The notes below the pieces were generated by a model. That model was given only the letters and a program-made list of their open reading frames with translations. It did not search any database and was not told where the DNA came from. A stretch of 32,144 bases of DNA from a virus: positions 1-32,144 of the IMG/VR virus record IMGVR_UViG_3300032282_000107; one strand, 5' to 3'. Below are positions 5,921 through 11,057 of this stretch, piece by piece. Both the position numbers and the translations under genes were made by a program. The stretch's first letter is position 1; the number at the start of each line of letters is the position of its first letter.

Positions 5921-6036
5921 AAAAGCCCAAAAAAAAGGGCTACACCTGAAGTCTCACCCTTACGGATGTTGGCGGACTGGCACAGTACCAGCAGACTTCA
6001 TGTGTAACCCTACTGTGAAACACCGCCAAGTGTCTT
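5921..6036 (-). ncRNA. structured leader RNA upstream of the replication gene (riboswitch-like)
   Basis: Read on the minus strand. A long closing stem pairs 6010-6002 with 5945-5937 and 6000-5993 with 5954-5947, 17 pairs with one A/G mismatch between the two halves. Inside it are a hairpin CUGG/CCAG (5991-5977) and a hairpin CAUCC-GUAA-GGGUG (5968-5955) with a GNRA-type tetraloop; together they make a three-way junction. Upstream, AGACAC/GUGUUU (6035-6018) forms a hairpin whose loop UUGGCG complements CGCCAA in the junction strand (5974-5969), a possible pseudoknot. The G-U pairs in the closing stem and GUAA hairpin become A-C mismatches on the plus strand, so the fold favours the minus-strand transcript. 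No known riboswitch or ribozyme core was recognised. Confidence 0.6.
5924..5941 (-). promoter_or_regulatory. alternative hairpin at the replication start codon
   Basis: On the minus strand AGCCC (5941-5937), eight U and GGGCU (5928-5924) form a hairpin that ends 3 bases before the ATG at 5920, followed by UUU. The same AGCCC is the last part of the closing stem of the upstream RNA, so the two structures exclude each other. It could mask the initiation region or act as a weak terminator (only four U follow). Confidence 0.5.
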
Positions 6037-6045
6037 TTCATAATT

Positions 6046-6201
6046 TTACTCTAAAAACCAACTAGGCCGCAACACCATCAATTGATAAAGCCGCCCATTT
6101 GGAATGGTTTTCCAATTATTAACTGCCGCCCTAGTGATGCCCAAGATGCGGGCTAGCTCACTCTGTGAGCCTGCAAGTGTGATAGCTTTTTGTTTATCCA
6201 T
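6046..6201 (-). CDS. Cro-like helix-turn-helix repressor
   Basis: A 51-residue protein with a helix-turn-helix at about 12-31 (SQSELARILGITRAAVNNW), the style of Cro/YdaS-type regulators; the recognition helix would be TRAAVNNWKT. It is the first gene of the leftward unit and lies beside the divergent control region, so it likely autoregulates and represses the rightward unit. The frame opens 13 codons further upstream, but MDKQKAI at 6201 is the expected start. No Shine-Dalgarno sequence precedes it; a TATACT box 7 bases before the ATG suggests a leaderless mRNA. No CI-type partner is seen. Confidence 0.75.
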   Translation of the reverse strand: MDKQKAITLAGSQSELARILGITRAAVNNWKTIPNGRLYQLMVLRPSWFLE

Positions 6202-6292
6202 TAACAAAGTATAGCAAAATAAACAAATAAACATTTGCAAAAATACAACGAGTAAAAATATTTTTATAAAAATCTTTGTTTTTGTTAAGATT
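6189..6292. promoter_or_regulatory. divergent control region with TTTGTT operator-like half-sites
   Basis: TTTGTT or its complement AACAAA occurs at 6189, 6203, 6222, 6275 and 6281. The first two make a 20-base imperfect palindrome (6189-6208) over the Cro-like start codon. CAAAT-AAAC-ATTTG (6224-6237) and AATCTT...AAGATT (6271-6292) are further inverted repeats. The region is very AT-rich. They are candidate binding sites for the Cro-like protein; the low complexity of the region means some repeats may be chance. Confidence 0.45.
6208..6213 (-). promoter_or_regulatory. -10 box of the leftward promoter
   Basis: TATACT on the minus strand, one base from the consensus TATAAT. No good -35 lies at 16-18 bases; the best candidates are ATGTTT at 15 bases and TTGCAA at 21. 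The box ends 7 bases before the ATG of the Cro-like gene, so transcription would begin at or next to the start codon. Confidence 0.4.
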
Positions 6293-6302
6293 AGTTTACA
6301 AT
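6275..6302 (+). promoter_or_regulatory. rightward promoter
   Basis: TACAAT at 6297-6302 is a good -10 box; TTTGTT at 6275-6280, 16 bases upstream, is a weak -35. The -35 overlaps two TTTGTT operator-like half-sites, so the Cro-like protein could block it. The predicted start is near 6309, just before the leader hairpin. Confidence 0.45.
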
Positions 6303-6311
6303 TGCGTCATG

Positions 6312-6335
6312 CCCCAAACATCTTGGGGTCTTTTT
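6312..6335 (+). terminator. leader hairpin with T-run before the rightward operon
   Basis: CCCCAA (6312-6317), loop ACATC, TTGGGG (6323-6328), then TCTTTTT. It has the form of a rho-independent terminator but lies only a few bases after the predicted start site and before the first ATG (6346). It may be an attenuator, an RNA-stabilising 5' hairpin, or a terminator overcome by antitermination. Confidence 0.5.
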
Positions 6336-6345
6336 AGGAAACCTT

Positions 6346-6603
6346 ATGAAACATAACTTGCAACACAATTTTCAAGACGCAGTGTCATTTGATGACGGTG
6401 AGACGGTTCAAGTCGTCACCGTTGGCTATGACCACTTGCCCGAGGAAATCAACTACCCTCATGACCACAACTTTGCGGAAATGTTTGATGTGTTTGTGTT
6501 TGACGCAAACGACAAGGACATTACCTATGACATCCCAAATGACGAATACAAGCGTTTGATGGATGAGGCAAAGCGTCACTTCTACACTTGCGAGGCCGTA
6601 TGA
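6346..6603 (+). CDS. hypothetical protein, first gene of the rightward operon
   Basis: An acidic 85-residue protein with no recognised domain. It contains EEINYPHDHNFAEMFDVFVF and a C-terminal KRHFYTCEAV, with no signal peptide or membrane segment. The ATG at 6346 has TAGGA 6 bases upstream. Its stop overlaps the next ATG (6600) in an ATGA junction. As the first early gene of the recombination operon it may be a host-takeover or regulatory protein, but that is only position-based. Confidence 0.6.
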   Translation: MKHNLQHNFQDAVSFDDGETVQVVTVGYDHLPEEINYPHDHNFAEMFDVFVFDANDKDITYDIPNDEYKRLMDEAKRHFYTCEAV

Positions 6604-6692
6604 AACACAAAATTATTCAAACCCTTGTTGAGTGCTTATTAGCCATCGTTATCTTTGGCGGCATTGGCGTAATGTTAGCTTGGAGGGGATGA
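6600..6692 (+). CDS. 30-residue single-span membrane protein
   Basis: A short frame starting MKHKIIQTLVECLLAIVIFG and ending GIGVMLAWRG: a basic N-terminus and one hydrophobic helix. The ATG overlaps the previous stop (ATGA), and its 3' end carries the GGAGG ribosome-binding site of the next gene. It resembles in layout the 29-residue membrane protein between RusA and NinB on the other strand. Function unknown. Confidence 0.55.
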   Translation: MKHKIIQTLVECLLAIVIFGGIGVMLAWRG

Positions 6693-6877
6693 TGATTGAC
6701 CACCTTAAAGATTACTTTCGCTTGCCATCGGCCAAAGAGTTGGCGGCCAAAGAACTTGAAATGGCACAACGCAAGCTATTAGAGGCACTTAGCGCCCAAG
6801 AATACGCAAAGCGCATGGGTGACTATCACTCGGATCGAATCAAACGCCTCACGGCTTATTTAAAGGATGAAACATGA
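6692..6877 (+). CDS. small helical phage protein, 61 residues
   Basis: A charged helical protein beginning MIDHLKDYFRLPSAKELAAK and rich in Ala, Lys and Glu; the repeated ELAAKELEMAQRKLLEALSAQEYA suggests a coiled coil. The frame opens at 6632, but the GGAGGGG at 6682-6688 fits a start at 6692, where two ATG codons are adjacent (6689 and 6692). The stop overlaps the ERF start (ATGA), so it is likely co-translated with the annealing protein. I know of similar small proteins beside phage recombinases but no function. Confidence 0.6.
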   Translation: MIDHLKDYFRLPSAKELAAKELEMAQRKLLEALSAQEYAKRMGDYHSDRIKRLTAYLKDET

Positions 6878-7434
6878 AAAACCTAGCAACCGCATTAGTC
6901 AAAGCACAAAAGGCTTTTGGCCCCGCCCTCAAAACATCTACTAACCCGCACTTCAAATCGCGTTACGCAGACCTTTCCGCTTGCGTTGAGGCGGTCATTG
7001 ACGCTCTGAATGACAACGGCATTGCCTTGATTCAAAAAAACTACGATTGCGCCAACGGTGTGATGATTGAAACTATGTTTATTCACGAATCGGGCGAAAT
7101 GCTTGAGTGTGGGATTCTCCATGTACCCGCCAACAAACAAGATGCCCAAGGTTATGGCAGCGCTTTGACTTACGCTCGCAGATATAGCTTGATGGCCGCT
7201 TGTGGCATAGCCCCCGAGGACGATGACGGTAACGTAGCAAGTCGCAAGACGGTTATTGAAAAGCCATCGGTTAATGAAAACGCCCTCACAGACCATTTGG
7301 CGGCTATTGAGGCATCTACCGATCAAGACAGTCTAAAAAGTGCCTACAAACTCGCTTATGCGGCTTGTAATGGCAACACGGATTGGCAAAGCAAAGTCAT
7401 AGCCGCCAAGGACAAAGCCAAGGCGAAACTTTAA
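6874..7434 (+). CDS. erf: ERF-family single-strand annealing protein
   Basis: A 186-residue recombinase of the ERF family (as in P22): N-terminal LATALVKAQKAFGPALK, then NPHFKSRYADLSACVEAV (24-41), and the family signature QGYGSALTYARRYSL (92-106) followed by MAACGIAPEDDDG. ERF proteins form rings that anneal complementary single strands, here probably made by the YqaJ-type exonuclease downstream. P22 Erf promotes circularisation of the injected genome. The C-terminal 60 residues are helical and less conserved. The ATG overlaps the previous stop. Firm assignment. Confidence 0.93.
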   Translation: MKNLATALVKAQKAFGPALKTSTNPHFKSRYADLSACVEAVIDALNDNGIALIQKNYDCANGVMIETMFIHESGEMLECGILHVPANKQDAQGYGSALTYARRYSLMAACGIAPEDDDGNVASRKTVIEKPSVNENALTDHLAAIEASTDQDSLKSAYKLAYAACNGNTDWQSKVIAAKDKAKAKL

Positions 7435-7463
7435 TGTGGCGTAAACGTGAAATAGGAAAAATT

Positions 7464-8090
7464 ATGATTGAAATGATTGAACAACGCTCGGACGCATGGT
7501 TTGAGGCTCGTATTGGCAAAGTCACCGCATCCCGTGTGGCCGATGTGATTGCCAAGACCAAGACGGGCTATAGCGCAACCCGTGACAACTACATGGCTCA
7601 ATTGGTGTGCGAACGCCTAACGGGTGAAAAAGGTGATAGTTTCACCAATGCCGCAATGCAACATGGAACGGAAACCGAGCCGCTTGCCCGTATATCGTAT
7701 GAAGTCGCTCAAAACGTCTTAGTCGATGAAGTGGGGTTTGTCCCTCACCCAACGATTGAAATGGCGGGTGCGTCCCCCGATGGGCTTGTGGGGGATGATG
7801 GCTTGCTAGAGATCAAATGCCCTAATACGGCCACACACATTGAGACTTTGCTAAGTCAGACAGTACCAGGCAAGTACAACACCCAAATGCAATTCCAAAT
7901 GGCTTGTACGGGGCGGCAGTGGTGTGATTTCGTCAGCTTCGATAACCGCCTACCCACAGAACTTCAATTGTTTGTTAAACGTGTCCCACGGGATAATGTG
8001 TTTATCAGGCTAATAGAGGGCGAAATTGTCCAATTCCTTGCCGAGTTGGATGACAAAATTAACAAACTTATGAAAGTCAAAAATGTCTAA
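7464..8090 (+). CDS. YqaJ-type viral exonuclease (lambda Exo-like)
   Basis: A 208-residue nuclease of the PD-(D/E)XK superfamily. Signatures are RSDAWFEARIGKVTASRV (8-25), HGTETEPLAR (68-77), SPDGLVG (104-110) with the metal-binding Asp, and LEIKCP (115-120) with the catalytic Glu and Lys. It should resect 5' ends so the ERF protein can anneal the exposed strands. The frame opens at 7383 inside the ERF gene, but the ATG at 7464 has TAGGA 7 bases upstream and sits before the conserved start. A second ATG at 7473 is possible. The 3' end overlaps the next gene by 8 bases. Confidence 0.93.
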   Translation: MIEMIEQRSDAWFEARIGKVTASRVADVIAKTKTGYSATRDNYMAQLVCERLTGEKGDSFTNAAMQHGTETEPLARISYEVAQNVLVDEVGFVPHPTIEMAGASPDGLVGDDGLLEIKCPNTATHIETLLSQTVPGKYNTQMQFQMACTGRQWCDFVSFDNRLPTELQLFVKRVPRDNVFIRLIEGEIVQFLAELDDKINKLMKVKNV

Positions 8091-8319
8091 AATTTACGAA
8101 ATTTCCGTTGTAAATGGGAAATACAAAAACAAAGATGGTGTGGAAAAATCCCGCTATCAAATCATTGGATCGGTCATTGAGACTAAAAATGGGCCAATGC
8201 TTAAATTAGACAGTGTGCCTCTTATGGATGGCGGTTGGAACGGTTGGGCATATCTCAATACCCCCAAGCCCAAAGATGATTACAAAGGATTGCCAAAGGA
8301 CGATGACATCGATTTTTGA
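8083..8319 (+). CDS. small protein with SSB-like acidic C-terminus
   Basis: A 78-residue beta-rich protein: YEISVVNGKYKNKDGVEKSR, then YQIIGSVIETKNGPMLKLDSV and GGWNGWAYLN, ending PKDDDIDF. The tail closely resembles the DDDIPF tip by which bacterial SSB proteins bind their partners. Together with its place after ERF and the exonuclease, this suggests a minimal single-strand-binding or recombination accessory protein. A full OB fold is not demonstrable by eye. It overlaps the exonuclease by 8 bases. Confidence 0.65.
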   Translation: MSKIYEISVVNGKYKNKDGVEKSRYQIIGSVIETKNGPMLKLDSVPLMDGGWNGWAYLNTPKPKDDYKGLPKDDDIDF

Positions 8320-8389
8320 TTAACGGGGGAAAGCCATGCAATTTTGCTTGCGGACGAATGGTTAGTACCCCACCCAATAAGGAAACATC

Positions 8390-8716
8390 ATGGACTATAA
8401 AGAAACATTTAAACGCATTTTTGCCATGCCCGAATTCCCAAGAGTTCGTGCGAATGATCCCTTAACATCGTTTGAGGCAGCGGAGTCGATTAAAGACGCT
8501 GCTTCCAAACACCACCAAGTTATTTTTGACTGCCTCAAGTTTTACGGGCCACTAGGCAAAGATGGAATTTCGGCTTTGACAATGCTAGACGGTAATCAAG
8601 TCGCTAGGCGCTTAAACGAAATGAAAGTCATTGGGCTTATCCAATTGACGGGCAACACAGTTAAATCCAATTCAGGGCGAAATGAAAGAGAATGGCAATG
8701 TATCCAATCGGACTAG
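8390..8716 (+). CDS. winged-helix DNA-binding protein (putative regulator)
   Basis: A 108-residue protein with RANDPLTSFEAAESIKD, then HHQVIFDCLKFYGPLGKDGI, LDGNQVARRLNEMKVIGLIQ, and NEREWQC at the end. This is the layout of a small winged-helix domain as found in many phage accessory proteins. A role in regulating the rightward unit is likely but not shown. AAGGA lies 7 bases before the ATG. The 70-base gap before it contains a 9-codon frame with a strong ribosome-binding site (8336-8365). Confidence 0.6.
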   Translation: MDYKETFKRIFAMPEFPRVRANDPLTSFEAAESIKDAASKHHQVIFDCLKFYGPLGKDGISALTMLDGNQVARRLNEMKVIGLIQLTGNTVKSNSGRNEREWQCIQSD

Positions 8717-8877
8717 GCGGCAATCAGCCCGTTCACAAACTTAAAACTTGTAATAAATGTGATGAAACCAAACCACCTGAAGGCGGTATTGACATGGGTC
8801 ATAAATGGATTTGTCAAACTTGTTGGATTCTCAGAACCACAGGTAGGCATCAAAGGCAAACCCTGCCCACCTTGTAA
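8698..8877 (+). CDS. small zinc-ribbon protein
   Basis: A 59-residue protein with KTCNKCDETKPPEGGIDMG followed by KWICQTCW, four cysteines in two CxxC pairs, typical of small phage zinc-ribbon proteins. ATG codons at 8692 and 8698 are both in frame; AAAGAG at 8685-8690 fits 8698 better. It overlaps the winged-helix gene by 19 bases. It probably binds nucleic acid or a partner protein; no closer function is recognised. Confidence 0.6.
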   Translation: MYPIGLGGNQPVHKLKTCNKCDETKPPEGGIDMGHKWICQTCWILRTTGRHQRQTLPTL

Positions 8878-8909
8878 TGGTAACTGTAACCAAGGAAGGA
8901 ACTGCCCAA

Positions 8910-9104
8910 ATGACCAAAGACGATCTAGTTAACTTGCTACGCATTACAGGCGCTCAGGAAACCGCCATAGACGCTGTGTGTGCGGCTTACGATGCGGGTT
9001 GGAACGATGCCCTTGATGACTACTCCAAACGCCTTGTAGGGCTTCCATTTGGCAAAGACACGCTTGATAGTTTTAGCGTGTTTATTAAGTTAGCTAAGAA
9101 ATAG
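8910..9104 (+). CDS. small conserved phage protein, 64 residues
   Basis: Starts MTKDDLVNLLRITGAQETAI and continues CAAYDAGWNDALDDYSKRL. Short phage proteins beginning MT..DL..LLR.. are common at the ends of early operons; their function is unknown. The frame opens at 8877 right after the previous stop, but the ATG at 8910 has GGAAGGA 9 bases upstream and matches the usual start. It ends 15 bases inside the 3' end of the endolysin gene on the other strand. Confidence 0.55.
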   Translation: MTKDDLVNLLRITGAQETAIDAVCAAYDAGWNDALDDYSKRLVGLPFGKDTLDSFSVFIKLAKK

Positions 9105-9566
9105 CGCTCGCTCGTCTAATCTACGGTTTTGCAAGCCTTTGAGGACTTTTCCACCCGCCATGCAATACTTCAGAAGTTCCTCGGCAGCGCCCTCCATGTC
9201 ACCACGCAACACTTTTTGACGCATGGTTGACCTCTGGAGAGTGCCCAAACCTACATTGAAAGAAAATGAAACGAGCGAATCAAACTGTCCTTGAGTAAGA
9301 GGAACAGGACAATAAGTAGCCACTCCCTTCTCAAACCTAGCAAGATCAAGCCTAAGTATTTCATTAACTTCCTCCATGCTGTATTTGCGCATGGCCTCTT
9401 GAGGGGGTGTAAACGCATCACGTTGCTCTATTTTTAGCTTGCCTTGCTCGGGAAACATGACATGGCCAACCCCCACAGTCCAAAGTTTTGCGGGACATTT
9501 ATACGGGTTCTGCCTCACACCTTCATGGTGCGAAATCATCTTGATGGCTTTAGGGCTGACGTTCAT
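9090..9566 (-). CDS. endolysin, GH24 lysozyme (R21-type)
   Basis: A 158-residue muramidase that cleaves host peptidoglycan at lysis. The catalytic pattern E-x8-C-x5-T is present at Glu15, Cys24 and Thr30 in HHEGVRQNPYKCPAKLWTVG followed by VGH, as in R21/P21-type lysozymes where Cys replaces the T4 Asp. FDSLVSFSFNVGLG is another family block. The frame opens at 9638, but the ATG at 9566 overlaps the stop of the holin-like gene (ATGA). No signal-anchor or signal peptide is seen, so release likely needs a holin. It is the last gene of the leftward unit. Confidence 0.93.
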   Translation of the reverse strand: MNVSPKAIKMISHHEGVRQNPYKCPAKLWTVGVGHVMFPEQGKLKIEQRDAFTPPQEAMRKYSMEEVNEILRLDLARFEKGVATYCPVPLTQGQFDSLVSFSFNVGLGTLQRSTMRQKVLRGDMEGAAEELLKYCMAGGKVLKGLQNRRLDERALFLS

Positions 9567-10078
9567 TTGCCAAAGGCTCTGCCGCCAAAATGAAAAGCAA
9601 TAATTGAGGCAAAAAGTGCTTGGGTATCGTTGTCCCACAACATATCAAGCAATTCATTAAAAGGCACGCTTGTATAGTAACCATACCAAAAGCCGCCAAT
9701 ATCCACAAAAACCAATAGAAAGAAAAAGCCATAAGTAATAACGGGACGAACACTTGCTCTAAGGTTTTTCATCCATTGGCTAGTGCCTTCATTAAGGGAT
9801 GTGTCGTGAGCATAGATGGCTTGCATTTCGGCTTGTTGCGCACCCATTAAGACTTGGGCAGTATTGGCAGCGCTTTCGGTTGCTAGTTGTTCGGAACGGA
9901 TGTTTTCGATACGCTCTTGAGCCTCAAAGCCCGCTTTGCGTAGTTCAAGCTCACGGGTTATTTGCATTTGAGCCAAAGCAAGCTCATGCGCTTTGTCTTG
10001 CCTTCCTTGAAAAAACTCTAGCAACTTAGGCAAACCGCCCATTAAAAAAGAAATTAAGGTTGAAAGTAGTGTCAGCAT
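9563..10078 (-). CDS. holin-like membrane protein (3-TM/GTA-holin type)
   Basis: A 171-residue protein with an N-terminal hydrophobic stretch (1-18), a charged coiled coil (about 25-85), a strong membrane segment around PVITYGFFFLLVFVDIGGFW (112-131), and a C-terminal hydrophobic FASIIAFHFGGRAFGK (156-171). This layout matches three-segment holin families found next to phage lysozymes. It would form lesions in the inner membrane that release the endolysin. The stop overlaps the endolysin ATG and its own ATG overlaps the previous stop (TAATG). The holin role is inferred from topology and location. Confidence 0.75.
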   Translation of the reverse strand: MLTLLSTLISFLMGGLPKLLEFFQGRQDKAHELALAQMQITRELELRKAGFEAQERIENIRSEQLATESAANTAQVLMGAQQAEMQAIYAHDTSLNEGTSQWMKNLRASVRPVITYGFFFLLVFVDIGGFWYGYYTSVPFNELLDMLWDNDTQALFASIIAFHFGGRAFGK

Positions 10079-10227
10079 TAAAGTCCAATCATTCCAAGTA
10101 GTTTATTAACGATCTTATCCGCAATGGCATCGGGAATGTGCTTCAGCAAGCCTAGCACCCATATCACAATACACAGCCTGACAAAGACTTTGAGGAATTG
10201 GTCAAATTGTTTTTGATACTCATTCAC
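10078..10227 (-). CDS. 49-residue membrane protein with GTG start
   Basis: A short frame beginning with GTG (10227): M-N-E-Y-Q-K-Q-F-D-Q, one hydrophobic helix FVRLCIVIWVLGLLKHIP, and a C-terminal helix IVNKLLGMIGL. Its GTG overlaps the previous stop in a GTGA junction and its stop overlaps the holin ATG, which supports translation. Its position in the lysis cassette suggests a holin partner or antiholin. It is too short and divergent to name. Confidence 0.6.
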   Translation of the reverse strand: MNEYQKQFDQFLKVFVRLCIVIWVLGLLKHIPDAIADKIVNKLLGMIGL

Positions 10228-10718
10228 CGCCCGCACCTTGATCGGGCGCACATTTCAGAAATCTCGGAGATTCCCCAACCAACCGCACCCAACAACATAA
10301 CAATAATTACAATCCCAAACGCCCAAGCTAATTGTTCTTGTTCTTCTTCTTTGCGTTTCTTTTCATCCGCTTTGGCTTGGCGTGCTAAATGAGCATCCTC
10401 AACGTCCATGTGTTGTTGGCGCTCTTTGATCTTTTGCCACACGTCCGCACGGCCAGTGGCTTGGAAAAGCAGCATCAATTCGGCCTCAAACCGCTTGGCC
10501 TCGTCAAGAGCCATTTCGATTTGTAAAGCAACGCCAAGATTAGATTTGTTGCCCGAGCGCTTGGCCTCAACCATAGATCGGGTAGCCACGCTTTTGGCGT
10601 CAAACATCTTAGCGATCATGGGGGTTAAGCCCGCTAGATCGTTAGCAACTTTACTTGCCTTTTTGACAAGTCCTATGGCTTGTTGTAGTCCTTCCAAAGC
10701 AATTAAAGGGTCTATCAT
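10224..10718 (-). CDS. coiled-coil protein with C-terminal membrane anchor
   Basis: A 164-residue protein starting MIDPLIALEGLQQAIGLVKK, with a mid-region EIEMALDEAKRFEAELMLLF, then a highly charged helix RQAKADEKKRKEEEQEQ and a membrane segment AFGIVIIVMLLGAVGWG (about 132-148). Similar proteins occur in other phages, including cyanophages, near structural and lysis genes, with unknown function. A lysis or virion-membrane role is plausible. The frame opens upstream at 10748; the ATG at 10718 overlaps the previous stop. Confidence 0.6.
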   Translation of the reverse strand: MIDPLIALEGLQQAIGLVKKASKVANDLAGLTPMIAKMFDAKSVATRSMVEAKRSGNKSNLGVALQIEMALDEAKRFEAELMLLFQATGRADVWQKIKERQQHMDVEDAHLARQAKADEKKRKEEEQEQLAWAFGIVIIVMLLGAVGWGISEISEMCARSRCGR

Positions 10719-10855
10719 TTCCGTACAACCTTTTCCCACTGTAGGCAAACAACTTTGCGGTTATAAACATCACCCGTCCATGCCCACTTAACACATCGAT
10801 ACTCGGTTGATGAGGCTTGCAAAAGTATTAAAACAATTGCAATCGCCCATTTCAT
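10715..10855 (-). CDS. 46-residue secreted or membrane-anchored small protein
   Basis: Begins MKWAIAIVLILLQASS, a short signal- or anchor-like helix, then TEYRCVKWAWTGDVYNRKVV and CLQWEKVVRK. Two cysteines (21 and 36) could pair in the periplasm. It overlaps both neighbours by ATGA junctions. In a lysis cassette without a recognised spanin, a small periplasmic protein could take part in outer-membrane disruption, but that is a guess. Confidence 0.55.
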   Translation of the reverse strand: MKWAIAIVLILLQASSTEYRCVKWAWTGDVYNRKVVCLQWEKVVRK

Positions 10856-11055
10856 TTTGACCAGTAGTGTGAAATATACCCAAGAACCGTGGAAGTTGCA
10901 GAAACAAACACCATGCCCATCCAAAAACCGCCACGGCCTTTGTTAGCAAGTTCAATCAATTTATCTAATTGGGCTTCCATTTTGTCAATTTTGGCTTCCA
11001 TTGATTCAACTTTTTGTTGAAGCACTCCATATTGCACCAAATCAATGTTAGACAT
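10852..11055 (-). CDS. XhlA-like coiled-coil/membrane protein of the lysis cassette
   Basis: A 67-residue protein with an N-terminal coiled coil QQKVESMEAKIDKMEAQLDK (heptad pattern, 13-32) followed by GRGGFWMGMVFVSATSTVLG, one membrane helix near the C-terminus. This layout resembles XhlA-type proteins (haemolysin-associated lysis proteins) and class III holin-like proteins. It probably assists the holin. Its ATG at 11055 lies 3 bases after the stop of the adhesin gene. Confidence 0.6.
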   Translation of the reverse strand: MSNIDLVQYGVLQQKVESMEAKIDKMEAQLDKLIELANKGRGGFWMGMVFVSATSTVLGYISHYWSK

Positions 11056-11057
11056 GA

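Noticed and set aside
5947-6000. tRNA-like appearance of the TGAAGTCT...AGACTTCA stem
   Set aside because: Only two inner arms, no T-arm sequence (GTTCRA), no usual anticodon loop, total length too short.
5940-6041. 33-codon frame (ATG 6041) through the structured leader, ending in the closing stem
   Set aside because: Weak ribosome-binding site, odd Arg/Val/His/Cys composition and full overlap with RNA structure. A translated leader peptide that opens the structure remains possible, so the RNA reading is not proven.
6895-7326. 143-residue minus-strand frame over the ERF gene
   Set aside because: Antisense to a firmly identified gene in a compact rightward operon, with no ribosome-binding site of note.
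8336-8365. 9-codon frame with a strong GGGGGAAAGCC ribosome-binding site
   Set aside because: Too short to support as a gene; it could be a leader peptide for the winged-helix gene but nothing else shows it.
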